Shown: positions 26,740 through 34,702 of the stretch, one piece after another
Position numbering within the stretch: position 1 is the first letter of the stretch
Layout: each line of letters begins with the position of its first letter
From: Imperialibacter sp. EC-SDR9
Lineage (GTDB): Bacteria > Bacteroidota > Bacteroidia > Cytophagales > Cyclobacteriaceae
DNA length: 64,000 nucleotides
Assembly (NCBI RefSeq): GCF_902498805.1
Contig: NZ_LR701591.1
Coordinates: forward strand, 1-64,000
Direction of reading: 5' to 3'
Notes under the pieces: generated by a model
Told to the model about the DNA's origin: nothing
Database searches by the model: none
The model's input: only the letters and a program-made list of their open reading frames with translations
Program-made: the position numbers and the translations under genes

Positions 26740-27410
26740 AGTATTTTGTAGCCTGCTCCGAACGTGCCTTTTACCGTGCCCGACACTTTGGAAACACCAA
26801 TGCGCTGCCGATAGTTTACCGGCACCTCGGTGGTTTGCATTCCCAATTTAGCCGCTTTTAGCTGCATTTCTACAGTCCAGCCATAGGTTTTGTCCTGCAT
26901 GTTGATGCGCAGCAGGCTTTCATATTTCACAGCCCGGAAAGGCCCAAGGTCAGTAAACTGCACGCCGTAAAACCAGCGGAGGAGGGTGGTGGCTAACCAG
27001 TTGCCAAATATTTGCTGCGGTGTCATTGAGCCCTTTTCTTTTTTGCCGAGTGCCCGGGAACCGATTACAAGGTCAGCCTTGCCATCGATAATCGGCTGCA
27101 CCAGTTGGTACATTTCTTCAGGGTAGTCGGAGTGGTCGCCATCAAGAAACACCACGATATCTGGCCGGTCGCTGACCTGGCTGGCAATGTGCTGCATGCC
27201 GCAAAGGCAGGCGTTGCCATAGCCTCTTTTTTCTTCTCGTAGCGCAGTTGCTCCTCTGGATTGTGCCTGACCAAAGGTGTCGTCGGTAGAGCCATTGTCG
27301 ACTACGATGATTTCGGATACCAGTTCTTTGGGAATCTCGTCAATCACCATACCTACGGCGTTCTGCTCATTGAAGGCAGGAATGATGACTTTGATATTGT
27401 GTTGGCGCAC
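26715..27410 (-). CDS. GT2 glycosyltransferase, polyprenyl-phosphate sugar synthase-like
   Basis: The 231-residue enzyme has VIIPAFNEQNAVGMVIDEIP (about 9-28), VVDNGSTDDT (about 36-45) and FLDGDHSDYP (about 88-97, with the DxD site). These are marks of GT2 enzymes such as dolichol/undecaprenyl-phosphate mannosyl or glucosyl synthases. There is no clear membrane anchor, so it is likely peripheral. It is the first gene of the six-gene operon and could supply the lipid-linked sugar used by the GT-C-like enzyme. Confidence 0.88.
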   Translation of the reverse strand: MRQHNIKVIIPAFNEQNAVGMVIDEIPKELVSEIIVVDNGSTDDTFGQAQSRGATALREEKRGYGNACLCGMQHIASQVSDRPDIVVFLDGDHSDYPEEMYQLVQPIIDGKADLVIGSRALGKKEKGSMTPQQIFGNWLATTLLRWFYGVQFTDLGPFRAVKYESLLRINMQDKTYGWTVEMQLKAAKLGMQTTEVPVNYRQRIGVSKVSGTVKGTFGAGYKILWTIFRYL

Positions 27411-27483
27411 TTACGGTTGATTTACATGCAAAAATAGGGAATGGATTGGATTGGGAGGTCGGGGGTGGGACAAAAGGTTGGCA

Positions 27484-27834
27484 TTAGTCCATATCCGCAT
27501 CTTTTATCAGGCGTTTGATTTCGGACTTTAGCAAGGGGAGGTGTTTGGTCAAAATAGCCCAAATGTTTTCATCGGAGATATTATCGTAGGAATGAATGAT
27601 TTGATTTCTCAACCCAACGATTCTGATAGCATTTGTGATTGGGAATTCGGGCTCCTTGTCAAGAACCCTTCGAACGGCTTCGCCAATAATTTCCAGATTT
27701 CTCTCGACACCTCTCTTCAAAAGAAGATTTCTTTGGTAGCTGATAAAGTCGTGTGCTTGCCCGTCGAAATAGCTTTCAATTTCATTGATGGAGCCATCAA
27801 TGTCATATAGCCACTTCAGTACCTTTTCGTCCAT
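27484..27834 (-). CDS. hepT: HepT-like toxin (DUF86)
   Basis: The 116-residue helical protein carries the HEPN RNase motif Rx4HxY as RNQIIHSY at about 81-88, typical of HepT toxins. It partners with the MNT-type nucleotidyltransferase encoded just upstream, which overlaps its start by 32 bp. In studied pairs the MNT antitoxin AMPylates the HepT tyrosine; the tyrosine is present here. Confidence 0.92.
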   Translation of the reverse strand: MDEKVLKWLYDIDGSINEIESYFDGQAHDFISYQRNLLLKRGVERNLEIIGEAVRRVLDKEPEFPITNAIRIVGLRNQIIHSYDNISDENIWAILTKHLPLLKSEIKRLIKDADMD

Positions 27835-28135
27835 AAACCAGCGCCTTGGTTCTATTGATAGATTTAATTAGAATAGGATTCCGAAGGGTTTGGACTTCTA
27901 AAAGATCCACTTTTCTGCCGAGTAGAGATTCCAAAGATTCTTTCAGGTTCATATAGTTGTCGAAATAGTCAGCCAAATTCACATCACCAAACTTCACCAG
28001 AAAATCGACATCACTGTCAGCATCAAAAGAGTCTGATAGTATGGAACCAAAGGCGAACAGCTCAATTACCTTGTGCTTTTTGCATAGGGTGGATATTTCG
28101 TCAATATGATCCTTGATGATTTTCATCCGTCGCAT
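27803..28135 (-). CDS. mntA: MNT-type nucleotidyltransferase antitoxin
   Basis: The 110-residue protein has the minimal nucleotidyltransferase motif GSx10DxD: FGSILSDSFDADSDVDFLV at about 28-46. It belongs to the antitoxin half of HepT/MNT systems and would neutralise HepT by transferring AMP to its Tyr. Start choice is uncertain, because the ATG at 28126 (third codon pair) is also possible. Confidence 0.9.
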   Translation of the reverse strand: MRRMKIIKDHIDEISTLCKKHKVIELFAFGSILSDSFDADSDVDFLVKFGDVNLADYFDNYMNLKESLESLLGRKVDLLEVQTLRNPILIKSINRTKALVYGRKGTEVAI

Positions 28136-28189
28136 GTAAATATAACAAATATTTTTCTCTCATAATTTAGTCCAGTAACGACTCCCGAT

Positions 28190-28454
28190 ATGCCGAGAGT
28201 ATCTCCAAGAGTAGAAATAACTCTATTGATAGTTGCTTGCCAGGCCCACATCGCCGAAACCGTTCTTGGCCCCGGATGGGCAAGTACCTCTGTCAACGCC
28301 GGTACCTTTCGCACCAACTCCGTTGGCAGTGACAAGGATCGGCAGCTTGCGGCTTACCATGATTCAACTGGCGATGTGGTGCTGGCACAGAGGCTCAAAA
28401 GAAGCAGGAGCAATGCCTGCTGAGGAGGTAAGGGTGGTGAAGTGGTGTTATTGA
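28190..28454 (+). pseudogene. Frameshifted N-terminal fragment of a BNR-repeat protein
   Basis: From ATG 28190 the frame gives a signal-like start (ITLLIVACQAHIAE) and then GPGWASTSVNAGTFRTNSVG and YHDSTGDVVLAQR. This resembles the beginning of BNR_4-type secreted beta-propeller proteins, which run to several hundred residues. After LAQR the frame is lost. A shift by one base at about 28390 continues as GSKEAGAMPAEEVRVVKWCY, then a stop at 28452-28454. Only about 85 codons remain, abutting the convergent lipoprotein gene. The family match is from memory. Confidence 0.55.
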
Positions 28455-28484
28455 CCTTGAGTAATGGGCTCTTCGAAAATTGAG

Positions 28485-30851
28485 TTATTCTCCTTGCCAT
28501 ATTTTCCAAAGAAAGATATCGCTTCCTCCGAAACTTGTTAATGCAGTAGATCCAAATGTAACTGATTCAGTAAAGCTTCCGGTAATGTGGACAATACCGT
28601 TAGCTCCAACAGCCAAAGCCTGACCATAGTCATCTCCCGGGCCGCCAGCTTTTTGAGCCCAAAGAATTTCGCCACTCGGGTTGTATTTGGCTACAAAGGC
28701 ATCACGACTGTTCATTTCTGTAGTGAGACCAAAATCGTCAAAGGCGCTGGTTGAGAAGTATCCAGTTACATAAATATTCCCGTTATTATCGAGGTCAACG
28801 GATCGAGCGTTGTCGTAATTATACCCTCCTTCAGTTTTCACCCAAACCAGATCGCCTGAGGAAGTCCCGAATTTAGCAATAAGGATATCTTCGTTTCCTT
28901 GACCAGCAATAGAGACTGAACCAAGCGTAGCTTGTCCAGTAAAGTACCCCACCCCGTACAGGTTTCCTTGATTATCAGCCGCTAACGAGTATACATTATC
29001 ATAGTTACTACCTCCAAGTTGTTTTACCCAAATCGGATCCCCCTCTGCATCGAGCTTTGCAACAAATGCATCCAAAGAACCGAATGACGTAAGAGATTTG
29101 TCCCCTAAATGAGTAGTTTCAAAAAACGCACCAGCCAGGAATAACTCATGGTTGGCATTAATTTCAATAGCACTTCCAAAGTCGTTAGAATCTCCCCCCA
29201 TATTTTTTGCCCACAATAAATCTCCAGATGCAGAATTCAACTTCATAATCAATAGGTCGGTGCCGCCGTTAGAAATCAAACTGGATGATCCAATTGAAAG
29301 TGACTCAGCAAAACCACCAGCCAGATATAGATTTCCTGCTTGATCTGACGCCATGGAATTAAATGAAGGCATCTGTGAGCTATTCGACGCAAAGGTTTTA
29401 ACCCATGCTACGTCTCCTGATGCATTCAATTTTGTAACAAATAGATTTCGACCTGGTTGACCTTTTGGTATGCCGTCAAACAACGGTCGGTCACTAGACA
29501 CTCCAGCCAAATATGAATTGCCCAGCTGGTCAACTATGATCGTTGTAGGAAACTCGTATTCCGCACCTCCGATTTGTTTTACCCAAATCAGGTTACAATT
29601 AGGATCGTATTTAGCAACAAAGATATCATCAAGTCCTGCAGAGGTTAAGGATGTTCCCGCAAAAACGGCAGTTTCTCTGAAAGAGCCGATCAGGTAGGTA
29701 TTACCGAAACTATCAACTCCAATACTGTTGCCCATATCATAATCGACGCCACCGGCGGCGGCGGCTTCAATTACTACTTCAAAGACTGCTGTACTGGTTG
29801 TGGCATTGCCTTCTGTCGTCACTGTAATTTGCCCGGAAGTGGCTGTTTCAGGGATTTTGAAAGTTATCATCGTCGCACTCACTTGGGTGACAATCGCAGG
29901 CACTCCATTGATATTCACCGAGTTCCCGGTGGGTGAAATGCTAAACCCTGACCCAGTAATTGTCACAGTTGCCCCGACTGCACCAACCGAAGGTGAGAAT
30001 GTGCTTATCATTGGTAATACAGCAAAATCTTCGGGAGAAATAACAGTGTGATTGCTCACAGTGACAGTGATTTTTCCAGTCGCTGCCAGTTCGGGCACCA
30101 CCACAAGTATTGACTTAGCAGTTGAGGACGAAACAGTTGCAGCTACCCCATTGAACATTACAATGTTTTTGGATGGGTCAGGACTGAAACCTGACCCATT
30201 TATTTCAATGGTAGACCCTATGGTTCCATTTTTTGGAGTAAAGCTTTCAATTATAGGTGGGACGATGAATTCTTCGGCTGAATTTGTAGAAAGTTGATGT
30301 ACAGTTAGTTCGAACTTTCCAGTTATTGCTTCCTCAGGCACTATAATATTTAAGGTAGTTTCGGTTGAAGATGCTACCGTAACCGGAATACCACCAAGCG
30401 TAACTAAATTTTCTTCTGGCGCTGTACTGAAGTTTTTTCCAGTGATTGTTATTTCTGACCCAACTGGCCCAAATGATGGTGAAAAACTGGCAATTTCTGG
30501 AGACTGAAACACTGTGAAGGCAATATCAGAAGTGCCAGTCTGACCATTTACAGTTATAGATATTTTTCCGGTAGAAGCAGCAGCAGGTACCTTAACTACT
30601 AGGCCCGTTAGGGTTGCCGAAATTGCAATTGCTGCAGTTTCATTGAACTTCACAATATTTTCTTTTGCTAAATTGCTAAAGTTTTCACCCAAAATGGTCA
30701 CAGTGTCACCAGCAATACCACTGTCTGGATTGAAGCTAGAGATTACCGGAACGGGCTCCGGGTCTTCTTCACCACATGAAATAGTAAAAAGTATACTTGC
30801 AAGGAATAGAATAGACACACAGTGCCAAACAAGAACTCTTTTATTAATCAT
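28485..30851 (-). CDS. Lipoprotein with four IPT/TIG domains and an SBBP-repeat region
   Basis: The 788-residue surface-type protein has a lipoprotein signal (FTISC, about Cys26). It is followed by four IPT/TIG immunoglobulin-like domains starting near residues 35, 117, 198 and 280, each opening like ISSFNPDSGIAGDTVTI. From about 365 to the end come seven SBBP-type repeats of about 55 residues with the core GNxYxxGxF (for example GNIYVTGYF), likely a beta-propeller. It lacks a T9SS C-terminal sorting domain, so it is probably lipid-anchored. Role unknown; adhesion or binding of polymer is plausible. Confidence 0.88.
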   Translation of the reverse strand: MINKRVLVWHCVSILFLASILFTISCGEEDPEPVPVISSFNPDSGIAGDTVTILGENFSNLAKENIVKFNETAAIAISATLTGLVVKVPAAASTGKISITVNGQTGTSDIAFTVFQSPEIASFSPSFGPVGSEITITGKNFSTAPEENLVTLGGIPVTVASSTETTLNIIVPEEAITGKFELTVHQLSTNSAEEFIVPPIIESFTPKNGTIGSTIEINGSGFSPDPSKNIVMFNGVAATVSSSTAKSILVVVPELAATGKITVTVSNHTVISPEDFAVLPMISTFSPSVGAVGATVTITGSGFSISPTGNSVNINGVPAIVTQVSATMITFKIPETATSGQITVTTEGNATTSTAVFEVVIEAAAAGGVDYDMGNSIGVDSFGNTYLIGSFRETAVFAGTSLTSAGLDDIFVAKYDPNCNLIWVKQIGGAEYEFPTTIIVDQLGNSYLAGVSSDRPLFDGIPKGQPGRNLFVTKLNASGDVAWVKTFASNSSQMPSFNSMASDQAGNLYLAGGFAESLSIGSSSLISNGGTDLLIMKLNSASGDLLWAKNMGGDSNDFGSAIEINANHELFLAGAFFETTHLGDKSLTSFGSLDAFVAKLDAEGDPIWVKQLGGSNYDNVYSLAADNQGNLYGVGYFTGQATLGSVSIAGQGNEDILIAKFGTSSGDLVWVKTEGGYNYDNARSVDLDNNGNIYVTGYFSTSAFDDFGLTTEMNSRDAFVAKYNPSGEILWAQKAGGPGDDYGQALAVGANGIVHITGSFTESVTFGSTALTSFGGSDIFLWKIWQGE

Positions 30852-30953
30852 GATAACAGGGCTAGAAAAATTGACGGAAAAGTAGTTGTAAATTTGATGT
30901 TTATCAATCTTCTTTTCGTTTTATTTTTTTCTTTCTGTTGATCGAAGAGAATA

Positions 30954-31379
30954 TTAAGCAGAGTTGTACTTCTTATTCATATAATCCACCGACTCTTTGA
31001 CCAGTGTTTTAAGAATACCAAGATCCACATCGGTCAACTTGTTGATATAAAGACACGACTTTCCTGTTTTGTATTTCCCGAGTTTCTGCATCAGCTCTTC
31101 GTACCGCCCAAAGCCTGGCATGATATAGAGCGTAAGGCTTGTTTTTCTTGGCGAGAAGCCGGTTATCATCCAATCACCTTCCTGTCCACTGGCATATTTG
31201 TAGCGATAGGTGCCAAAACCAACTATAGATGACCCCCACATCTTTGGTTTTTCGCCAGTCACCTCTTTCATCAGCTTCAGCACCTCAAAGGCATCATTTC
31301 GTTTTTTCTCATCTTCCACTTTGTCGAGAAAGCCTTCCACGCTTACATCGTTGACTTTTGTTTTTAATTCGTAGGCCAT
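30954..31379 (-). CDS. DUF1801 domain protein
   Basis: The 141-residue cytoplasmic protein fits DUF1801: PKMWGSSIVGFGTYRYKY at about 45-62, then SPRKTSLTLYIMPGF at about 75-89 and TGKSCLYINKLTDVDL at about 104-119. The fold is shared with frataxin/YdhG-like proteins. No function is established. It lies in a loose minus-strand group with a DHFR-like gene. Confidence 0.88.
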   Translation of the reverse strand: MAYELKTKVNDVSVEGFLDKVEDEKKRNDAFEVLKLMKEVTGEKPKMWGSSIVGFGTYRYKYASGQEGDWMITGFSPRKTSLTLYIMPGFGRYEELMQKLGKYKTGKSCLYINKLTDVDLGILKTLVKESVDYMNKKYNSA

Positions 31380-31447
31380 AGTGATGTATTTTGACTCTGG
31401 AATTAAGAAAAATCTACTTTAAATGCAAGGGACTACAGCCCAAAGCA

Positions 31448-31984
31448 CTACACCTTTTTGTTTTCCTTTTTATCGTACCATAGCTGCACCAGCCCCGAGG
31501 GGAAAGTCAGGCTTTTTTTGAAAGTCAGGTTTTGCTCCGGGCGGCCGCCCTTAAACAATCTAATGCCGCTACCCAGCAAGTGAGGAATGACCGAAACGAT
31601 TACCCTGTCAATGAAAGAATGCTTAAGCAGTTCAAACACCAGGTCGCCACCACCGTCGCAGTAGATGTCCTTGCCCTTTTCCTTTTTGAGTTTTTTAATG
31701 AGAGCCGCCAAGTCATTAAAGTACTCAACGTTTTCATCCTTGCCGGTTCTGCTATTGGATAGCACCCACACCTTTTTGTCCTTGTGATGAAAGTCTCCTC
31801 CAAATGATAATACTTTGTCGTATGTCTTTCTGCCCCAAATGACCGTGTCGATCCCAGCGGTGAATTCCGCATAGCCATAGTCCTCACCAGGCACCTGTAC
31901 TTGTGACAGAAAATCAATATTGTCGTCTTCTTTGGCGATGTAGCCATCGAGACTCATGGCGATGTAGAGATTTACTTTGCGCAT
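31448..31984 (-). CDS. Dihydrofolate reductase-like protein (RibD C-terminal family)
   Basis: The 178-residue protein starts RKVNLYIAMSLDGYIA, typical of RibD_C/YyaP-like reductases. It contains VIWGRKTYDKVLSF (about 48-61), the nucleotide-binding CDGGGDLVFELL (about 109-120) and a C-terminal LIKG-type loop. Members use NADPH, but the substrate is usually unknown. It is not the folate enzyme FolA. Confidence 0.88.
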   Translation of the reverse strand: MRKVNLYIAMSLDGYIAKEDDNIDFLSQVQVPGEDYGYAEFTAGIDTVIWGRKTYDKVLSFGGDFHHKDKKVWVLSNSRTGKDENVEYFNDLAALIKKLKKEKGKDIYCDGGGDLVFELLKHSFIDRVIVSVIPHLLGSGIRLFKGGRPEQNLTFKKSLTFPSGLVQLWYDKKENKKV

Positions 31985-32046
31985 AATTTAAGTTTTTTTA
32001 ACAAAGGTCGGTAAGCTGTTGTTACTTGAATTGTAAAAATCGGACA

Positions 32047-32850
32047 TCAGAAAAGTACATTTTTTGCCTGCCGCAATTCGCCTGGTGTCATCCCGGAAAA
32101 CTGCTTTGCATCGTGGATAAAATGCGCCTGGTCGAAATACCCGGCTTCGTAGGCGACGTCTGTGAGACTCCATTTGGCCACTTTCATCAACTTAGAAGCT
32201 GTGAGAAACCTTTTCATTTTGATGTATTCTTTTGGCCCCAAGCCCAAACACCGGTCATACTTTCTAAGTAGTTGCCGATGGCTGAGTCCTACTGCCCTGG
32301 CTATCGAGTCAACGCTGACCTGGGCCAGCGATTTTTCAATGAGGGTCAGAGTGGATTGAAATGACTCTTCAGCTCTATAGTTTCGACTCAATTTCTCAAT
32401 AAGAAACTCCTGAACGGCTTGCACCTTCTCCTCGTCGGACAAAGCAGCCTCGACTCTTTGTTCCATCTCTTTCGCCGCTTCCGCCTGCGATTTACCAATG
32501 TCGCTCAGACACACTGTTTGGTTGGCAACAAATGACATTGGAACATCGAAAAAAGGCCAGGATCGACCCGGGTAAAACCATACGGTAATAAAGTGAACCT
32601 GCTTCGGGCTGGAAATATCCATAAAGCAGTTCATTCGGGACGTGATGAAGCTACTGCCATTTATTTTTCGTCCATTCACCTCAAATGAATCGGCGGTGTC
32701 GCCAATATTGACGAACAGTTCAACACATCCGTCGGGAAGTACTCGTGAATGGGGAGGGGGCTCCCACGTGCCAGGCGCCTGCATCAGGTAAATCGCCTTA
32801 ACAAAGGGACGGAGTTGCTCTGGTATCTGGCAGTTTTTTAAATGTGTCAT
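32047..32850 (-). CDS. AraC family transcription regulator
   Basis: The 267-residue regulator has an N-terminal DUF6597-like sensor domain (about 1-140, with PDGCVELFVNIGD) and a C-terminal AraC DNA-binding domain (about 165-262). The latter has VDSIARAVGLSHRQLLRKYD and SLTDVAYEAGYFDQAHFIHD as its two helix-turn-helix units. It may control the DHFR-like and DUF1801 genes downstream on the same strand; that is inference from position. Confidence 0.9.
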   Translation of the reverse strand: MTHLKNCQIPEQLRPFVKAIYLMQAPGTWEPPPHSRVLPDGCVELFVNIGDTADSFEVNGRKINGSSFITSRMNCFMDISSPKQVHFITVWFYPGRSWPFFDVPMSFVANQTVCLSDIGKSQAEAAKEMEQRVEAALSDEEKVQAVQEFLIEKLSRNYRAEESFQSTLTLIEKSLAQVSVDSIARAVGLSHRQLLRKYDRCLGLGPKEYIKMKRFLTASKLMKVAKWSLTDVAYEAGYFDQAHFIHDAKQFSGMTPGELRQAKNVLF

Positions 32851-32939
32851 AAGCGACAGACCTAATTGTGACCCCGGGAGACGGTTCTATGACAATTTTT
32901 TACAATGTGTATAGCAGACACATTTTTGCTATTAACTAC

Positions 32940-33047
32940 TTTGCAAGACAAGTTTGGTAATGCCCTTTCGGGGGCAGCAACGTTTAACGTTGCACGGTTG
33001 ATTAGGTTTGGTAGCCCGGTGGTCTTTTAGAGCGCCGGGCTTTTTTT
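32940..33047 (+). ncRNA. Candidate small RNA with three hairpins and its own terminator
   Basis: No gene runs on the plus strand here, yet there is a textbook plus-strand terminator: AGCCCGG (33013-33019) and CCGGGCT (33035-33041) followed by seven T. Before it lie TGCCC/GGGCA (32961-32976) and GCAACGTT-T-AACGTTGC (32977-32993). A TAcTTTG element at 32937-32943 resembles the Bacteroidota -7 box with one base missing. A transcript of roughly 100 nt from about 32950 is likely. The minus-strand neighbours do not explain the T run. I do not recognise the family. Confidence 0.55.
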
Positions 33048-33094
33048 AATTGTTCTGTTCTGCTCCGGGCAAAGCTCTCGGTTTCTTCACCAGC

Positions 33095-34600
33095 TTATGG
33101 TTGATTGGTATAATCCTTAAAATATTTTTCAAGTACAAAAGGAGGTTGGTGCACATCCGGCTTCCTTTCGAAAGTAGTTGGGTCGTACTCCATTGGCACA
33201 ATTGTTTTGGCTGTAAGCTTCAGTGTATCGTCGGTTCGCCTTTGCCAGCTACCTAACAAGCCCATCATTTCCCTCACTTTTACCTCGTGCTCCTTTTCAC
33301 CAGCCAGGTTGACTAGTTCATCAGGATCATTTTCGAGGTCGAAGAGCTGTGTGTGGTCTATCATGGGATATCGTATCAATTTCCATTTTTTGTCCCGCAC
33401 TGCCCGATGCGTGCCCCTGTAGGTGGTGAATAGCGAGGTACGAACACCTCCTTCTTTGCCCATAATCACCTTCGAAAGATCTTTTCCATCCACTCTCTCA
33501 GGTGGTTCTACGCCTGTAAGGTTGCAAAGCGTAGGGAAAATGTCATAGAGGTAAACCAGTGCATCTCTTGTTTCATTGGTTGGCAAGCCGGGGCCTGCGA
33601 ATACTAGTGGCGCCTTCATGCTGTGCTCATACAGGCTTTGTTTCCCCACCAGTCCGTGGCTTCCCAGGGCAAGCCCATGGTCGGCAGCGTAGACTATTAT
33701 TGTGTTGTCAGCAAAACCGCTGGCTTCAATCGAAGCGATAATGTCGCCTATTCTTTTGTCGGCGTGGGTAATCATAGCGTAGTATTCTCTGAGCTGATCC
33801 TGAATCATTTCGGGATCTCGTGGCCAGGGTGCCAGGTGCTCATCTCTTACCTGCATTTCATTTATTTCCCCAAAATTGAATGGATGCCAGGGCTTAAAGT
33901 TGGCCGGTAAAGGAACGGTGTCTCCCGCATATTGCTCCAGGTATTGTGGCAATGGGCTTCTCGGGTCGTGAGGAGCAGTGAAGGCTATGTAAGCAAAGAA
34001 AGGTTTTTCGGCACCCTTTTGTGACGTAATGAAATCTATCATCGCATCAGCAAAAAGGTCAGTGGAGAAGCCTTTTTCTATAGGTTCGGTAAAAGTGGAG
34101 TCATTTACCTTGTCACGCACAGCTGTGTTGAAATGATCATCCATGCCACCCAGAAACACATTCTTTCCCTGCTGAAACGAAGCCAGAAAGCTGTTGCCAC
34201 CATTGTGCCATTTACCAGTGCCAAAAGTAGTGTAGCCATTGGCGGCCAATACCTGCGGCATGGTGGTTACGGTGTCGAGCTTGTCGTATACATGATAAAG
34301 GCTTTTTCCGCTCATGAGCATAGCCCGGCTGGGAGCGCAAACTGCTCCATGAATGGAGCCCATGCAGTAGTTGTTAGTGAAGCGCACACCACTTTTCGCA
34401 AGTGCATCCAGGCTGGGTGTTTTAATAAATTGGTTGCCCGCTGCCCCCAATGCATCTGCTCGCTGGTCGTCAGTGAAAATGAAAACTATGTTGGGCTTTT
34501 TAGGTTCCTCTTTCCTTTGAGAACATCCCACTAAGACTTGAAAAAAAAGCAGGGCTGCCAGAGAACCGACACTAAAAATTGAGCAATAATCTTTCCTCAT
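33095..34600 (-). CDS. Sulfatase (formylglycine type), lipoprotein
   Basis: The enzyme hydrolyses sulfate esters, probably on an algal or animal polysaccharide. From the chosen start at 34600, a lipoprotein signal ends at LVGC. The metal-binding NIVFIFTDDQRADALG follows, then the formylglycine site CAPSR (in GAVCAPSRAMLMSG), with YAADHGLALGSHGLVGKQ later. Length is 501 residues, normal for the family. A frame start at 34678 adds 26 residues but spoils the signal peptide. It is divergent from the amidase gene. Confidence 0.9.
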   Translation of the reverse strand: MRKDYCSIFSVGSLAALLFFQVLVGCSQRKEEPKKPNIVFIFTDDQRADALGAAGNQFIKTPSLDALAKSGVRFTNNYCMGSIHGAVCAPSRAMLMSGKSLYHVYDKLDTVTTMPQVLAANGYTTFGTGKWHNGGNSFLASFQQGKNVFLGGMDDHFNTAVRDKVNDSTFTEPIEKGFSTDLFADAMIDFITSQKGAEKPFFAYIAFTAPHDPRSPLPQYLEQYAGDTVPLPANFKPWHPFNFGEINEMQVRDEHLAPWPRDPEMIQDQLREYYAMITHADKRIGDIIASIEASGFADNTIIVYAADHGLALGSHGLVGKQSLYEHSMKAPLVFAGPGLPTNETRDALVYLYDIFPTLCNLTGVEPPERVDGKDLSKVIMGKEGGVRTSLFTTYRGTHRAVRDKKWKLIRYPMIDHTQLFDLENDPDELVNLAGEKEHEVKVREMMGLLGSWQRRTDDTLKLTAKTIVPMEYDPTTFERKPDVHQPPFVLEKYFKDYTNQP

Positions 34601-34702
34601 GGCTAAAAATAGAAAACCATCCACATTTATAAATGGCTTCTTGCTAATATTTGACATGCCTAATTCTATTTTATTCATTAAACTGTGATATAATCCTTAG
34701 AT

